Shown here piece after piece: positions 53,043 to 61,065 of a stretch of DNA of 64,000 nt (its first letter is position 1; the number at the start of each line of letters is the position of its first letter). Location of the stretch: NCBI GenBank assembly GCA_021796535.1, contig JAKABW010000002.1:88964-152963 (forward strand). Direction: 5' to 3'. Origin of the DNA: Actinomycetes bacterium (GTDB lineage: Bacteria > Actinomycetota > Acidimicrobiia > Acidimicrobiales > Bog-793). Made by a program: the position numbers and the translations under genes. The notes under the pieces are model-generated. The model was not told where the DNA came from. It saw only the letters and a program-made list of their open reading frames with translations, and made no database searches.

Positions 53043-54305
53043 ATGACAATACGTTCACTCGCTGCCGCAGACTCGGGTATCTCCACCATGCAGACGGCTA
53101 TTGACACGATAGGAAACAATGTGGCAAACGCCAGTACAAACGGTTACAAATCAACCACGGCCCAGTTTGAGGATGTGTTGACGGAGCAATTGACTCCCGC
53201 CAGCTCAGCCTCATCCACGCTGGCAAGCACGAATCCATCAACCATCGGAGCCGGTGCACAGCTGGCCGGGATGGAAACGAATTTTGCCGAAGGGGCGATA
53301 GTTCAGACCGGAGTGCCGACCGACTCTGCCATCCAGGGAAACGGGTTTTACATAGTAAAACAGGGCGGCAACACTTATTATACCCGAAACGGTTCATTCC
53401 AATTGGACGTCAACGGGGTGTTGTCGACTTTGAACGGCGGCATAGTGCAGGGTTGGTCCGGCACCACCCCGACGACCGGACCCACCGGACCCATCACCAT
53501 CCCATCCAATTTGACCATCGCTCCTCAGGAAACAGCCAATGTGGACATGGGCGGCAATATTCCTTCGGGCGGTACGGCCTTTACCACCACTGCGACGCTG
53601 TATGACGCCCAAGGCAACCAGGTTCCCCTGACTCTTACCTACACACCCACGGGAACCGCCAACCAATGGACGATGCAGGCCACCGTAAACGGACAGAAGC
53701 TGTTTGCCTCCGGCATAACGTTAAACTTTAATGCCTCCGGCCAGCTTACCAGCTATGCAGTCGACGGAGGGGCGACGACCACGGTGACCGGCCAGTCGAG
53801 CATTGCCACAACGCAGCCGATGCCGACCGGATTTCAGTGGAACGAAACAAAATTAAACTTTGTTTTCCCGGCCCCGAGTACTTCTCAGGCGGTAACTCAG
53901 TACACCACCAGCCAAACCGTCGGGGTTACGAATCAGGACGGGTATACCCAAGGCGCTTTGCAGTCTTGGTCGATAGGTCAAAACGGCATTATTACTGGAA
54001 CGTTTACCAACGGCCAGTCCCAACAATTGGGCACGATTTCTCTGGCCAATTTCACCAATCCGGGCGGCCTGGAAAACATGGGGAATTTGGATTACCAGTC
54101 AACTGCCGCATCCGGACAGCCCCAGGTGGGCGTTCCGGGGACCAACGGGAGCGGGACTTTATTGGGCGGAGCACTGGAGCAGTCAAACGTGGACCTGGCC
54201 AGCCAGCTGACAAATTTGGTGGAGGCGCAAACAAATTATGAAGCCGACACGAAGGTAATTTCGACCACGCAGACGGTCCTTCAGGCGCTGGTAACCAACG
54301 CCTGA
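53043..54305 (+). CDS. flgE: Flagellar hook protein FlgE
   Basis: 420 aa hook subunit: N-terminal 'STMQTAIDTIGNNVANASTNGYKS', the middle 'GNGFYIVKQGGNTYYTRNGSFQLDVNGVLSTLNGGIVQGW', and C-terminal 'ALEQSNVDLASQLTNLVEAQTNYEADTKVISTTQTVLQALVTNA'. Preceded by 'aaaggaa'. Confidence 0.95.
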   Translation: MTIRSLAAADSGISTMQTAIDTIGNNVANASTNGYKSTTAQFEDVLTEQLTPASSASSTLASTNPSTIGAGAQLAGMETNFAEGAIVQTGVPTDSAIQGNGFYIVKQGGNTYYTRNGSFQLDVNGVLSTLNGGIVQGWSGTTPTTGPTGPITIPSNLTIAPQETANVDMGGNIPSGGTAFTTTATLYDAQGNQVPLTLTYTPTGTANQWTMQATVNGQKLFASGITLNFNASGQLTSYAVDGGATTTVTGQSSIATTQPMPTGFQWNETKLNFVFPAPSTSQAVTQYTTSQTVGVTNQDGYTQGALQSWSIGQNGIITGTFTNGQSQQLGTISLANFTNPGGLENMGNLDYQSTAASGQPQVGVPGTNGSGTLLGGALEQSNVDLASQLTNLVEAQTNYEADTKVISTTQTVLQALVTNA

Positions 54306-54515
54306 TCTGTTTTAGCGGTTGTTTGTTTGTGTAATTTTCATTGTAAATAAGGCAAAACACGATACATGGAAGGGCAAATCCAAACCGACTCCTGTCGTTA
54401 GAGCATACGATGCCGGAGCAAAACAAGACATCTGATCCGCAAGGAACGGCCGTTTTCTTCTTGCTCCAGCATCAACCGGGAATCGCGGTTCTCGGAAGCG
54501 ACGGGAGATCGGTCT

Positions 54516-54806
54516 GTGATTTGGGTAACTACTAAAGACGGTTCACGGCTGGCATTGAATATCGACCGGATCGAACGCGTGGAATTGAACCCGATATCTC
54601 CGACGAAAGAATCCAATATTTTTTTTGTGGGAGGAGGGCGTTTGACGGTTGCGGAACCTCCGGAAAAAATAGTGGAAGAGATCATGGAGAGCAAAGCCCA
54701 GACCATTGCCCTCTCTCTTTCCATGTCCACCTATTTGGACAAAAATACAAATTTAGTCGACATACCAAAACTTCACGTTTTTCACCCTGAGGAACCAACT
54801 CCATGA
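54516..54806 (+). CDS. flbD: FlbD-family flagellar protein
   Basis: 96 aa. 'MIWVTTKDGSRLALNIDRIERVELNP' and 'ESNIFFVGGGRLTVAEPPEKIVEEIMESK' match the small FlbD/EndoIII-related family encoded between flgE and motA in Gram-positive flagellar operons. GTG 54516 with 'gggag' upstream. The molecular role of this short FlbD is not established. The preceding 210 bp contain no gene. Confidence 0.85.
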   Translation: MIWVTTKDGSRLALNIDRIERVELNPISPTKESNIFFVGGGRLTVAEPPEKIVEEIMESKAQTIALSLSMSTYLDKNTNLVDIPKLHVFHPEEPTP

Positions 54807-55615
54807 CGCCTGTCGGAATATTCGTAGCACTCGGTTCGATTATGATGTCGATGATCATGGATCACGGCAAGCCCACTTCTTTGATCAACATTCCGGCCAT
54901 GCTCCTTGTTTTCGGAGGCACGGTGGGCGTATCGATAGCCGGAGTCAGAAAAAAAGATTTCAAACCCATCCGGGGTGCATTTAAAGCGGCTTTGCGGCAA
55001 AAGAAGAAAAAGACCTGGAACGCTCCCGAGTTCGCCCAACACCTGATGGAGGTCTCCCGTGAGGCAAGAACGGCCGGTTTGTTGGCGCTCGAAAACGGTT
55101 TGCCGGAAGCAAAAAAAGACCCTTTTCTCAAAACGGGCGTGGAACTCATCACCACCACCAGCGATCCGGAACGCGTTCGCTCCGTCTTGGGAGCCGAAAT
55201 CAACGGTATGAGGGCCCGCCATAAGGTCGGCATCAAATACTTTCAGGACATGGGCGGTTTTGCCCCGACCATCGGCATTATCGGTACCGTCATGGGTCTT
55301 GTCCGGGTGTTGGGCAACCTCAGTCAGCCGTCCAGCCTGGGTGCGGCCATTGCCAGTGCGTTCACCGCCACCCTGTGGGGAGTCATGAGTGCCAATATAT
55401 TTTGGATCCCCATTTCCAATAAGCTGAAAACCCTTACCGACGACGAAGTGAGAAGGAAAGAACTCGTCATCGAAGGCCTTCTGGCGATCCAGGAAGGTCT
55501 GACGGGTCCGCAGTTGAAAGACAGGTTGGATCCGTTCCTCGCTCCGCGCGAAAGAGACGGGGGCAAAGGGAAAAAGGATAAAAAAGCGGTAAAGCAGGAT
55601 GAGGCGGCGGCATGA
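54803..55615 (+). CDS. motA: Flagellar stator protein MotA
   Basis: 270 aa, four membrane helices. 'GGFAPTIGIIGTVMGLVRVLGNL' and 'SAFTATLWGVMSANIFWIPISNKL' carry the conserved stator prolines and the channel-lining helices. It overlaps flbD by 4 bp. Whether it conducts protons or sodium cannot be decided safely. Confidence 0.94.
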   Translation: MTPVGIFVALGSIMMSMIMDHGKPTSLINIPAMLLVFGGTVGVSIAGVRKKDFKPIRGAFKAALRQKKKKTWNAPEFAQHLMEVSREARTAGLLALENGLPEAKKDPFLKTGVELITTTSDPERVRSVLGAEINGMRARHKVGIKYFQDMGGFAPTIGIIGTVMGLVRVLGNLSQPSSLGAAIASAFTATLWGVMSANIFWIPISNKLKTLTDDEVRRKELVIEGLLAIQEGLTGPQLKDRLDPFLAPRERDGGKGKKDKKAVKQDEAAA

Positions 55616-56370
55616 GCGGGCCCCATGCCGGAAGAGCCAGGAAAGACGCCGGCGGAGATGTTGAGGAAGAACATGAAGGCGGCATGGAAAGGTGGCTTCT
55701 TACCTATTCCGATATGATCACCCTTTTGCTGGCCCTTTTTATCGTGCTTTACGCTCTTTCCAGTTTGAATAAGGTCAAATATGCCGAATTTGCCAAAGGC
55801 CTCAAAACAAGTTTCAACAACGGCCCCAGCCAGCCCTCTTCTTCAAGGACCGTTACCAGCAAGAAATTGGGAAAACTCAAGATAACCAAAGGGGCTGCTT
55901 CCCTTTCTCAACTCGAGAAACAAATACAGCAGGCTTTAAAAAAGGCAGGACTCATCCATGATGTGAATATTTCCATCCAGGCACGCGGCTTGATAGTTTC
56001 TTTGGTGACGGGAAAGACATTTTATTCAAAAGACTCCGCGGCGCTTTCTCCGGTCGGCGAAAGAGTCGTGAATGTGGCCGGATCCGTGATAGCCAAGCAC
56101 ACGAATCTGGTCAACGTGGACGGGTATACGGATAATGAACCGATATTGGGCGGGCCGTATACGAGCAATTGGCAACTCAGTGCCCAACGGGCCGTTGTGG
56201 TGGTTTTGGCACTGCAAAATGAAGCGCATGTCAATCCGACGAGACTTTATGCCGTTGGTTTTGGACAGTACCATCCGATTGTGCCGAATATTTCTCCGGC
56301 CAATCAGGCTAAAAACAGAAGAGTGGAAATAGTTGTATCGCCGCCGGGAAAAAAGGTAGTGCTGCCATGA
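55612..56370 (+). CDS. motB: Flagellar stator protein MotB
   Basis: 252 aa. A single helix 'TYSDMITLLLALFIVLYALS' contains the ion-binding Asp34. The C-terminal OmpA-like peptidoglycan-binding domain ('VNVDGYTDNEPI..NWQLSAQRAVVVVLAL...NRRVEIVV') is complete. ATGA overlaps with both motA and fliM. Confidence 0.95.
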   Translation: MSGPHAGRARKDAGGDVEEEHEGGMERWLLTYSDMITLLLALFIVLYALSSLNKVKYAEFAKGLKTSFNNGPSQPSSSRTVTSKKLGKLKITKGAASLSQLEKQIQQALKKAGLIHDVNISIQARGLIVSLVTGKTFYSKDSAALSPVGERVVNVAGSVIAKHTNLVNVDGYTDNEPILGGPYTSNWQLSAQRAVVVVLALQNEAHVNPTRLYAVGFGQYHPIVPNISPANQAKNRRVEIVVSPPGKKVVLP

Positions 56371-57245
56371 TAACGGTTGTACCGTATGATTTTAGACGGA
56401 ATGAAACTCTGGACAGGCATCAAAGGCGCGCTCTGAATGCCGCCATTGATTTCTTTATTCGTCACGGTTCTGTGAGCATTTCCTCATCTTTGCGCAAAGC
56501 CTGTCAGATTACCCTTGTCGACGTAACGGAGATGACTTGGAAAGACATCACCAACAAACTCGGGGAAAAGCCGTACATGGCGACTTTTGGCGTCGAGCCT
56601 TTACAGGGAAGACTTTTTGCGGCCATGCCGCTGCAAGACGCCGTCCGGATCATCGACTTTCGCCTGGGCGGCGGCACACTTCCGCCGTTTGAGCGTCACA
56701 GCGATCCGACCGATACTGATTTGGCAATTTTGGCAAGCGTCATGGAATCTCTGATCGGGGAATTGGGTATCGCTTTTTCCAAACAGGGACTTGTCAAAAT
56801 CGTTCTGTTGTCTCAGGAAGCAAGCAGACAGTATTTGCAAATTGCCGGTCAGTTCGAGCTGTTCTTAAAGATCGAAATTGAAATAAACATTTTGGATGAA
56901 ACAACCGTGCCCCTCTATCTGATTTTTCCGATCGTTTTGATAAGGGGGATTATCCGCGATCTGCAACTCGGGGTCGACGAGAAAGAAGACGCTGTAAAAC
57001 TGCTCGACAAAGAAGTTATTTTAAAGACCCCGATCGATGTATGGTTGGAAATTCCGCCAATTCCGATTACGCCGGAAGCCATAGCGCAACTGTCCCCCGG
57101 TGACGTCATACCTTTTTTCTACCCGGTATCGGCACCGCTTGACATCATGGCGGAAGGCGTGTTGGTGGGAAAAGGCAAACAATACGCGATCGGATCGAAA
57201 ATAGTGTGTTCCGTCTCTGAGGAGGTAAATAACAATGACGACTGA
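56367..57245 (+). CDS. fliM: Flagellar motor switch protein FliM (no N-terminal CheY-binding peptide)
   Basis: 292 aa, starting directly at the middle domain: 'VVPYDFRRNETLDRHQRRAL' corresponds to residues ~40 onward of enteric FliM. The 'EIDALL' CheY-binding peptide and its linker are missing. The start is fixed by the 4-bp overlap with motB. The CheC-like core ('RIIDFRLGGGTLPPFERHSDPTDTDLAILASVMESLIGEL') and C-terminal SpoA domain are present. It works with FliG and FliN in the switch. Confidence 0.92.
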   Translation: MITVVPYDFRRNETLDRHQRRALNAAIDFFIRHGSVSISSSLRKACQITLVDVTEMTWKDITNKLGEKPYMATFGVEPLQGRLFAAMPLQDAVRIIDFRLGGGTLPPFERHSDPTDTDLAILASVMESLIGELGIAFSKQGLVKIVLLSQEASRQYLQIAGQFELFLKIEIEINILDETTVPLYLIFPIVLIRGIIRDLQLGVDEKEDAVKLLDKEVILKTPIDVWLEIPPIPITPEAIAQLSPGDVIPFFYPVSAPLDIMAEGVLVGKGKQYAIGSKIVCSVSEEVNNNDD

Positions 57246-57540
57246 TGCTGTCGAGGAGGCAAAGATCCTGAATGATCAGGATGATATCTGGAGTGCCAGA
57301 TCTGCTCGGCTAAAAGACGTGCATCTTATGATAAGTGCCCAAATTGGCCGTACCAAACTTCCCATCAGGTCTGTTTTGGATTTGGCGGTCGGACAAGTCA
57401 TCGAACTTGACCGGCAGGTGGGCTCGCCCATCGATATAGTGGCCAACAATGAGATTATTATCGCCAAAGGCGAGGTAGTGGAAGTAAACGGTGAATACGG
57501 GGTGCGTATTACGGAAGTAGTGAACTCCGCGGTAAGCTGA
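57235..57540 (+). CDS. fliN: Flagellar motor switch protein FliN
   Basis: 101 aa SpoA-domain protein: 'VHLMISAQIGRTKLPIRSVLDLAVGQVIELDRQVGSPIDIVANNEIIIAKGEVVEVNGEYGVRITEV' is a textbook FliN core. The N-terminal 25 residues show no CheY- or CheC-type motif. It overlaps fliM by 11 bp. Confidence 0.95.
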   Translation: MTTDAVEEAKILNDQDDIWSARSARLKDVHLMISAQIGRTKLPIRSVLDLAVGQVIELDRQVGSPIDIVANNEIIIAKGEVVEVNGEYGVRITEVVNSAVS

Positions 57541-57983
57541 TGTCTACATTCAATCTTTTTCTGCACACATTTTTTGCTTTGGCAATCGTTTTACTTGCCA
57601 TTGCTCTTTTTTCTAGATTTATGAAAAAAGGCAGCAAGATCAGATATAAAACTTCTAAGGCTGTGTCAAAGCCATTTTCCATAGAAATTATTAACAGAAA
57701 AAATATTACACGGCACAGCTATTTACTTGTCATACAAATAGACGGGAAATCATTTTTACTTTCCGTCACCCAACAGTCAGTCAATCTGATTTCCGCTCTG
57801 GAAGGCAATCTCGAAGAGCAAACAGCCGTAAGCAGTTTTAACGGAAAAGAATTATCGGATTTATTTGGAAGTACCGATACTGACAGAACTTATGGGTCGC
57901 CATGGAAGGCAACACCCAGGCAAACGCCGGTGGCATGGGATGCCTTTATAGAGAGATTGCGTGAAATGACTGTGCGACACTAG
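57540..57983 (+). CDS. fliO: Flagellar biosynthesis protein FliO
   Basis: 147 aa with one N-terminal membrane helix ('FFALAIVLLAIALFSRF') and a cytosolic domain ('IEIINRKNITRHSYLLVIQIDGKSFLLSVTQQSVNLI') typical of FliO, which assists FliP assembly. ATG 57540 overlaps the fliN stop by one base. The 155 bp that follow before fliP hold no gene. Confidence 0.85.
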   Translation: MSTFNLFLHTFFALAIVLLAIALFSRFMKKGSKIRYKTSKAVSKPFSIEIINRKNITRHSYLLVIQIDGKSFLLSVTQQSVNLISALEGNLEEQTAVSSFNGKELSDLFGSTDTDRTYGSPWKATPRQTPVAWDAFIERLREMTVRH

Positions 57984-58138
57984 GAGAAAAGCAGTCGCTG
58001 CGCAAAAAAATTCTTGGAGACTTCGTTGCAGAAACAAATTCGCCTCTTCTGCTGCACAGCTGATCAATTTATTATAAAGCAAGACGGAAAAAAATTCTTT
58101 TTTGTTTTCTGCTCTGATTTTGCCGGAAGCCCGACAAA

Positions 58139-58825
58139 ATGAGTGCTCATCTTTTGGCATCCGCTTCCCCCAGCGTAAATATAAATCTCAACGGGCTCCG
58201 TTCCCCTTCCAGTGCCCTTGTCATTCTGATTGCCCTGACGCTTTTATCGATAGCGCCTTCTCTCCTGATACTGCTGACGGGTTTTACCAGAATTTTTATC
58301 GTTCTCGGCCTGACACGAAACGCATTGGGCCTGCAAAATACTCCCCCCAACCAGGTAATAGCCGGTCTTGCTCTTTTTATAGCTTTGGCAATCATGTCGC
58401 CGGTTCTGAGCCAGATAAACTCGGTGGCCGTTCAGCCGTATTTGCACGGCAAAATAAATGCGACGCAAGCCATTGACAAGGGAGAGGTCCCCTTGAAGAC
58501 CTGGATGCTCAAGCAAACCAGGGATACGGAACTGTCCATGTTTGCCAACTCGAATCACGAGTCCATCAGGCACCCGATGAGCCTGCCCATGACAGTGGTG
58601 ATTCCGGCTTTTGTGCTCTCCGAAGTGCAAACGGCTTTTATTATAGGCTTTGTCATTTTCCTGCCGTTTATGATAATAGACCTGGTGGTTGCTTCCGTAC
58701 TGATGTCGATGGGTATGTTTATGCTGCCACCCACCTTGGTGTCTTTGCCTTTTAAGATCTTATTATTTGTATTGGTAGACGGCTGGTCCCTCGTCGTCCA
58801 TTCTCTGTTGGTGAGTTTTCATTAA
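58139..58825 (+). CDS. fliP: Flagellar export gate protein FliP
   Basis: 228 aa. 'LSIAPSLLILLTGFTRIFIVLGLTRNALGLQNTPPNQVIAGLALFIA' and 'PFMIIDLVVASVLMSMGMFMLPPTLVSLPFKILLFVLVDGW' are the FliP signatures. It is the core of the export gate with FliQ and FliR. Confidence 0.96.
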   Translation: MSAHLLASASPSVNINLNGLRSPSSALVILIALTLLSIAPSLLILLTGFTRIFIVLGLTRNALGLQNTPPNQVIAGLALFIALAIMSPVLSQINSVAVQPYLHGKINATQAIDKGEVPLKTWMLKQTRDTELSMFANSNHESIRHPMSLPMTVVIPAFVLSEVQTAFIIGFVIFLPFMIIDLVVASVLMSMGMFMLPPTLVSLPFKILLFVLVDGWSLVVHSLLVSFH

Positions 58826-58828
58826 GTC

Positions 58829-59101
58829 ATGACTTCCGCCACCACCGTTACCCTGGTAGGACAGGCCATAGTACTCATTGCCGAGTTGTCGGGACCGATT
58901 CTGATCGGCACTCTGGTGGTCGGTCTTGTCATATCCCTTTTTCAAGCCGTCACATCCATTCAGGAGTTTACGCTTACTTTTCTTCCGAAGCTGCTCGTGG
59001 TGGCGCTGATACTGGCATTGTCGGGACATTGGATGATAACAGAAATTACGGACTACACCACTCAGTTATTTTCCCTGATACCAAAATTGATATCGGGATA
59101 A
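58829..59101 (+). CDS. fliQ: Flagellar export gate protein FliQ
   Basis: 90 aa, two membrane helices, with 'LISLFQAVTSIQEFTLTFLPKLLVV' characteristic of FliQ. It starts 3 bp after fliP. Confidence 0.95.
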   Translation: MTSATTVTLVGQAIVLIAELSGPILIGTLVVGLVISLFQAVTSIQEFTLTFLPKLLVVALILALSGHWMITEITDYTTQLFSLIPKLISG

Positions 59102-59862
59102 TGATCCATATTCCGCTTGTCGACGTAATAGCATATTTTTTGGGCTTTGTGCGGGCCACGGCTTTTTTGTTTGCGTGTCCGCCTTTTACGACCTCAGCCA
59201 TTCCTTTCCAGGCAAAAGTCGGCATTGCCTCAGGTCTTTCTTTGGCGGCTCTGCCAGGAATAAGTCACGAATCATTAATTACCTCGACGCCGGCATTGGT
59301 GGGATCTTTGGCCCTGCAGGCTTTACTGGGATTTTTGATAGGCTTTGTCGTACAACTTTTTATAGGGGCGATTCAAGCTGCCGGGGCGGTCATCGATCAA
59401 TTTTCCGGCCTGAATCTTCCGCCCTCCATCGATCCCCTGAGTATGGATCAGGCCCCTTTGATATCAAAAACATACGAGTGGGTCGTCACGGTACTTTTCT
59501 TTTCCACCGGTGCGTATGTTTTGGTGTTCCAGGGGTTTGAAAGAAGCTTTTCCGTCTTTGGGGCCACCTTGCCCCTTTCCTATTTCAGGAATATCTCGTC
59601 GCTTTTTGTTTCCGACATGGTCAGGTTTTTTGCCGCCAGCATAGAGATAGCGGCTCCTTTGGTTGCCGTAGTATTTGCGGCTCAGGTGCTGCTCGGCTTG
59701 TTGGCCAAATCTGCCCCTCAGGCAAATGTGTACGCCCTCGGCTTTCCTTTGCAGCTGCTGGTGGTGGTGTTTACACTCTCTTTGGCCGTTTTGGCTCTGC
59801 CAAACGATGTCATATCTCTTACGCAAAAGGTTGCTTCACAGTTGTTCGGGGGAGGTCCGTAA
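59101..59862 (+). CDS. fliR: Flagellar export gate protein FliR
   Basis: 253 aa, about six helices. 'GLSLAALPG', 'IGFVVQLFIGAIQAAGAVIDQFSGLNLPPSIDPL' and the late 'LGLLAKSAPQANVYALGFPLQLLV' fit FliR. ATG 59101 overlaps the fliQ stop by one base; the ORF-track start at 59029 lies inside fliQ. Confidence 0.94.
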   Translation: MIHIPLVDVIAYFLGFVRATAFLFACPPFTTSAIPFQAKVGIASGLSLAALPGISHESLITSTPALVGSLALQALLGFLIGFVVQLFIGAIQAAGAVIDQFSGLNLPPSIDPLSMDQAPLISKTYEWVVTVLFFSTGAYVLVFQGFERSFSVFGATLPLSYFRNISSLFVSDMVRFFAASIEIAAPLVAVVFAAQVLLGLLAKSAPQANVYALGFPLQLLVVVFTLSLAVLALPNDVISLTQKVASQLFGGGP

Positions 59863-60953
59863 TGGCCGACAAAGGGCAGAAAACAGAACAGCCTACCCCA
59901 AAGCGCCTCAAAGAAGCCCACAAAGAAGGCAGATTTGCCAAATCACCGGACTTGGGTTCGTGGCTGAGTCTTACGATACTGATTTTTCTTTTGCCGACTC
60001 TTGCCGGGAGAGCAGCCGCCCGGATTATAGATTTTTTGACATCCGCTTTTTCTACCATGGGAAATGCAGCGCCGATGCAGACAGTGGGGATTTTGGGCAA
60101 GGGGCTTTATACTGTTTTGGAGGCCGTCATTCTGCCGGTTTCCCTGATAGGTGTGGTGGGCATCGTTTCTTCCCTGGCGCAGACAAAAATGAAATTGTCT
60201 CCGGGTGCCCTCGGATTTAAGTGGAGAAAAGTTTCCCCACTTGCCGGAATCAAAAAAATATTTTCTCCTTCCGGACTCTGGGAGTTGGTAAAAAACGTGA
60301 TCAGACTGATGCTCCTTTTGGGGATCGGTTACGAGACCATGCACGTTATTGCGGTGCAGATCTTGACGCCAAACAACTCCAACTTGGCATCCACTCTCGA
60401 CCATACTTCCGGGATGCTTCTCGGCGCGCTGAGGGCGTTGTCCCTTACCGCCTTTCTTTTGGCGGCATTTGACTACATGTTTCAGCGCCGGCGTCACAAC
60501 CAGTCAATGAAAATGACAAAAGAAGAAGTAAGAAGGGAAATGCGCGAACAGGAAGGTTCCCCAGAGGTAAAAAGAGCCCTCCGCAAACGGAGACGGCGCG
60601 TGTCCAGGTTGCAGTTGTTGGCGGCGCTAAAAGAAACAAATGTGGTGGTGGTGAACCCCACTCACTTTGCGGTTGCCCTTCGCTACGATAAAGCAAAAGA
60701 CAAAGCCCCGAAAGTATTGAGCAAAGGGGAAGACGAAGATGCTCTGGCCATACGTTACGAAGCCATCAGACTTCACATACCTATTGTTGAAAATCCGCCT
60801 TTGGCCAGGATACTTTATGATACCTGTGAGATAAATGACGAAGTGACAGTGGAGCTTTATCAAAGGGTGGCCAAACTGTTTGCTTTTGTCTACTCCCTCT
60901 CCCCCACGGCAAGGCAATTGATAGACATACACAAAATGGCCTATTCGCAGTGA
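59862..60953 (+). CDS. flhB: Flagellar export switch protein FlhB
   Basis: 363 aa. The N-terminal 'KTEQPTPKRLKEAHKEGRFAKSPDL' and four helices are followed by the cytosolic domain with the intact autocleavage motif Asn265-Pro-Thr-His ('VVVVNPTHFAVALRYD'). It switches export specificity together with FliK. One-base overlap with fliR. Confidence 0.96.
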   Translation: MADKGQKTEQPTPKRLKEAHKEGRFAKSPDLGSWLSLTILIFLLPTLAGRAAARIIDFLTSAFSTMGNAAPMQTVGILGKGLYTVLEAVILPVSLIGVVGIVSSLAQTKMKLSPGALGFKWRKVSPLAGIKKIFSPSGLWELVKNVIRLMLLLGIGYETMHVIAVQILTPNNSNLASTLDHTSGMLLGALRALSLTAFLLAAFDYMFQRRRHNQSMKMTKEEVRREMREQEGSPEVKRALRKRRRRVSRLQLLAALKETNVVVVNPTHFAVALRYDKAKDKAPKVLSKGEDEDALAIRYEAIRLHIPIVENPPLARILYDTCEINDEVTVELYQRVAKLFAFVYSLSPTARQLIDIHKMAYSQ

Positions 60954-61065
60954 AGAGGAAAATTTTTTCCGATATCTGCCTTCATTGCGGCAAACTTTGG
61001 AAATAACGGTTCGTTATATACTAAGAGCCAGGATGGCGCGTTTGTAAGTCAAGGATCGACTTGGA

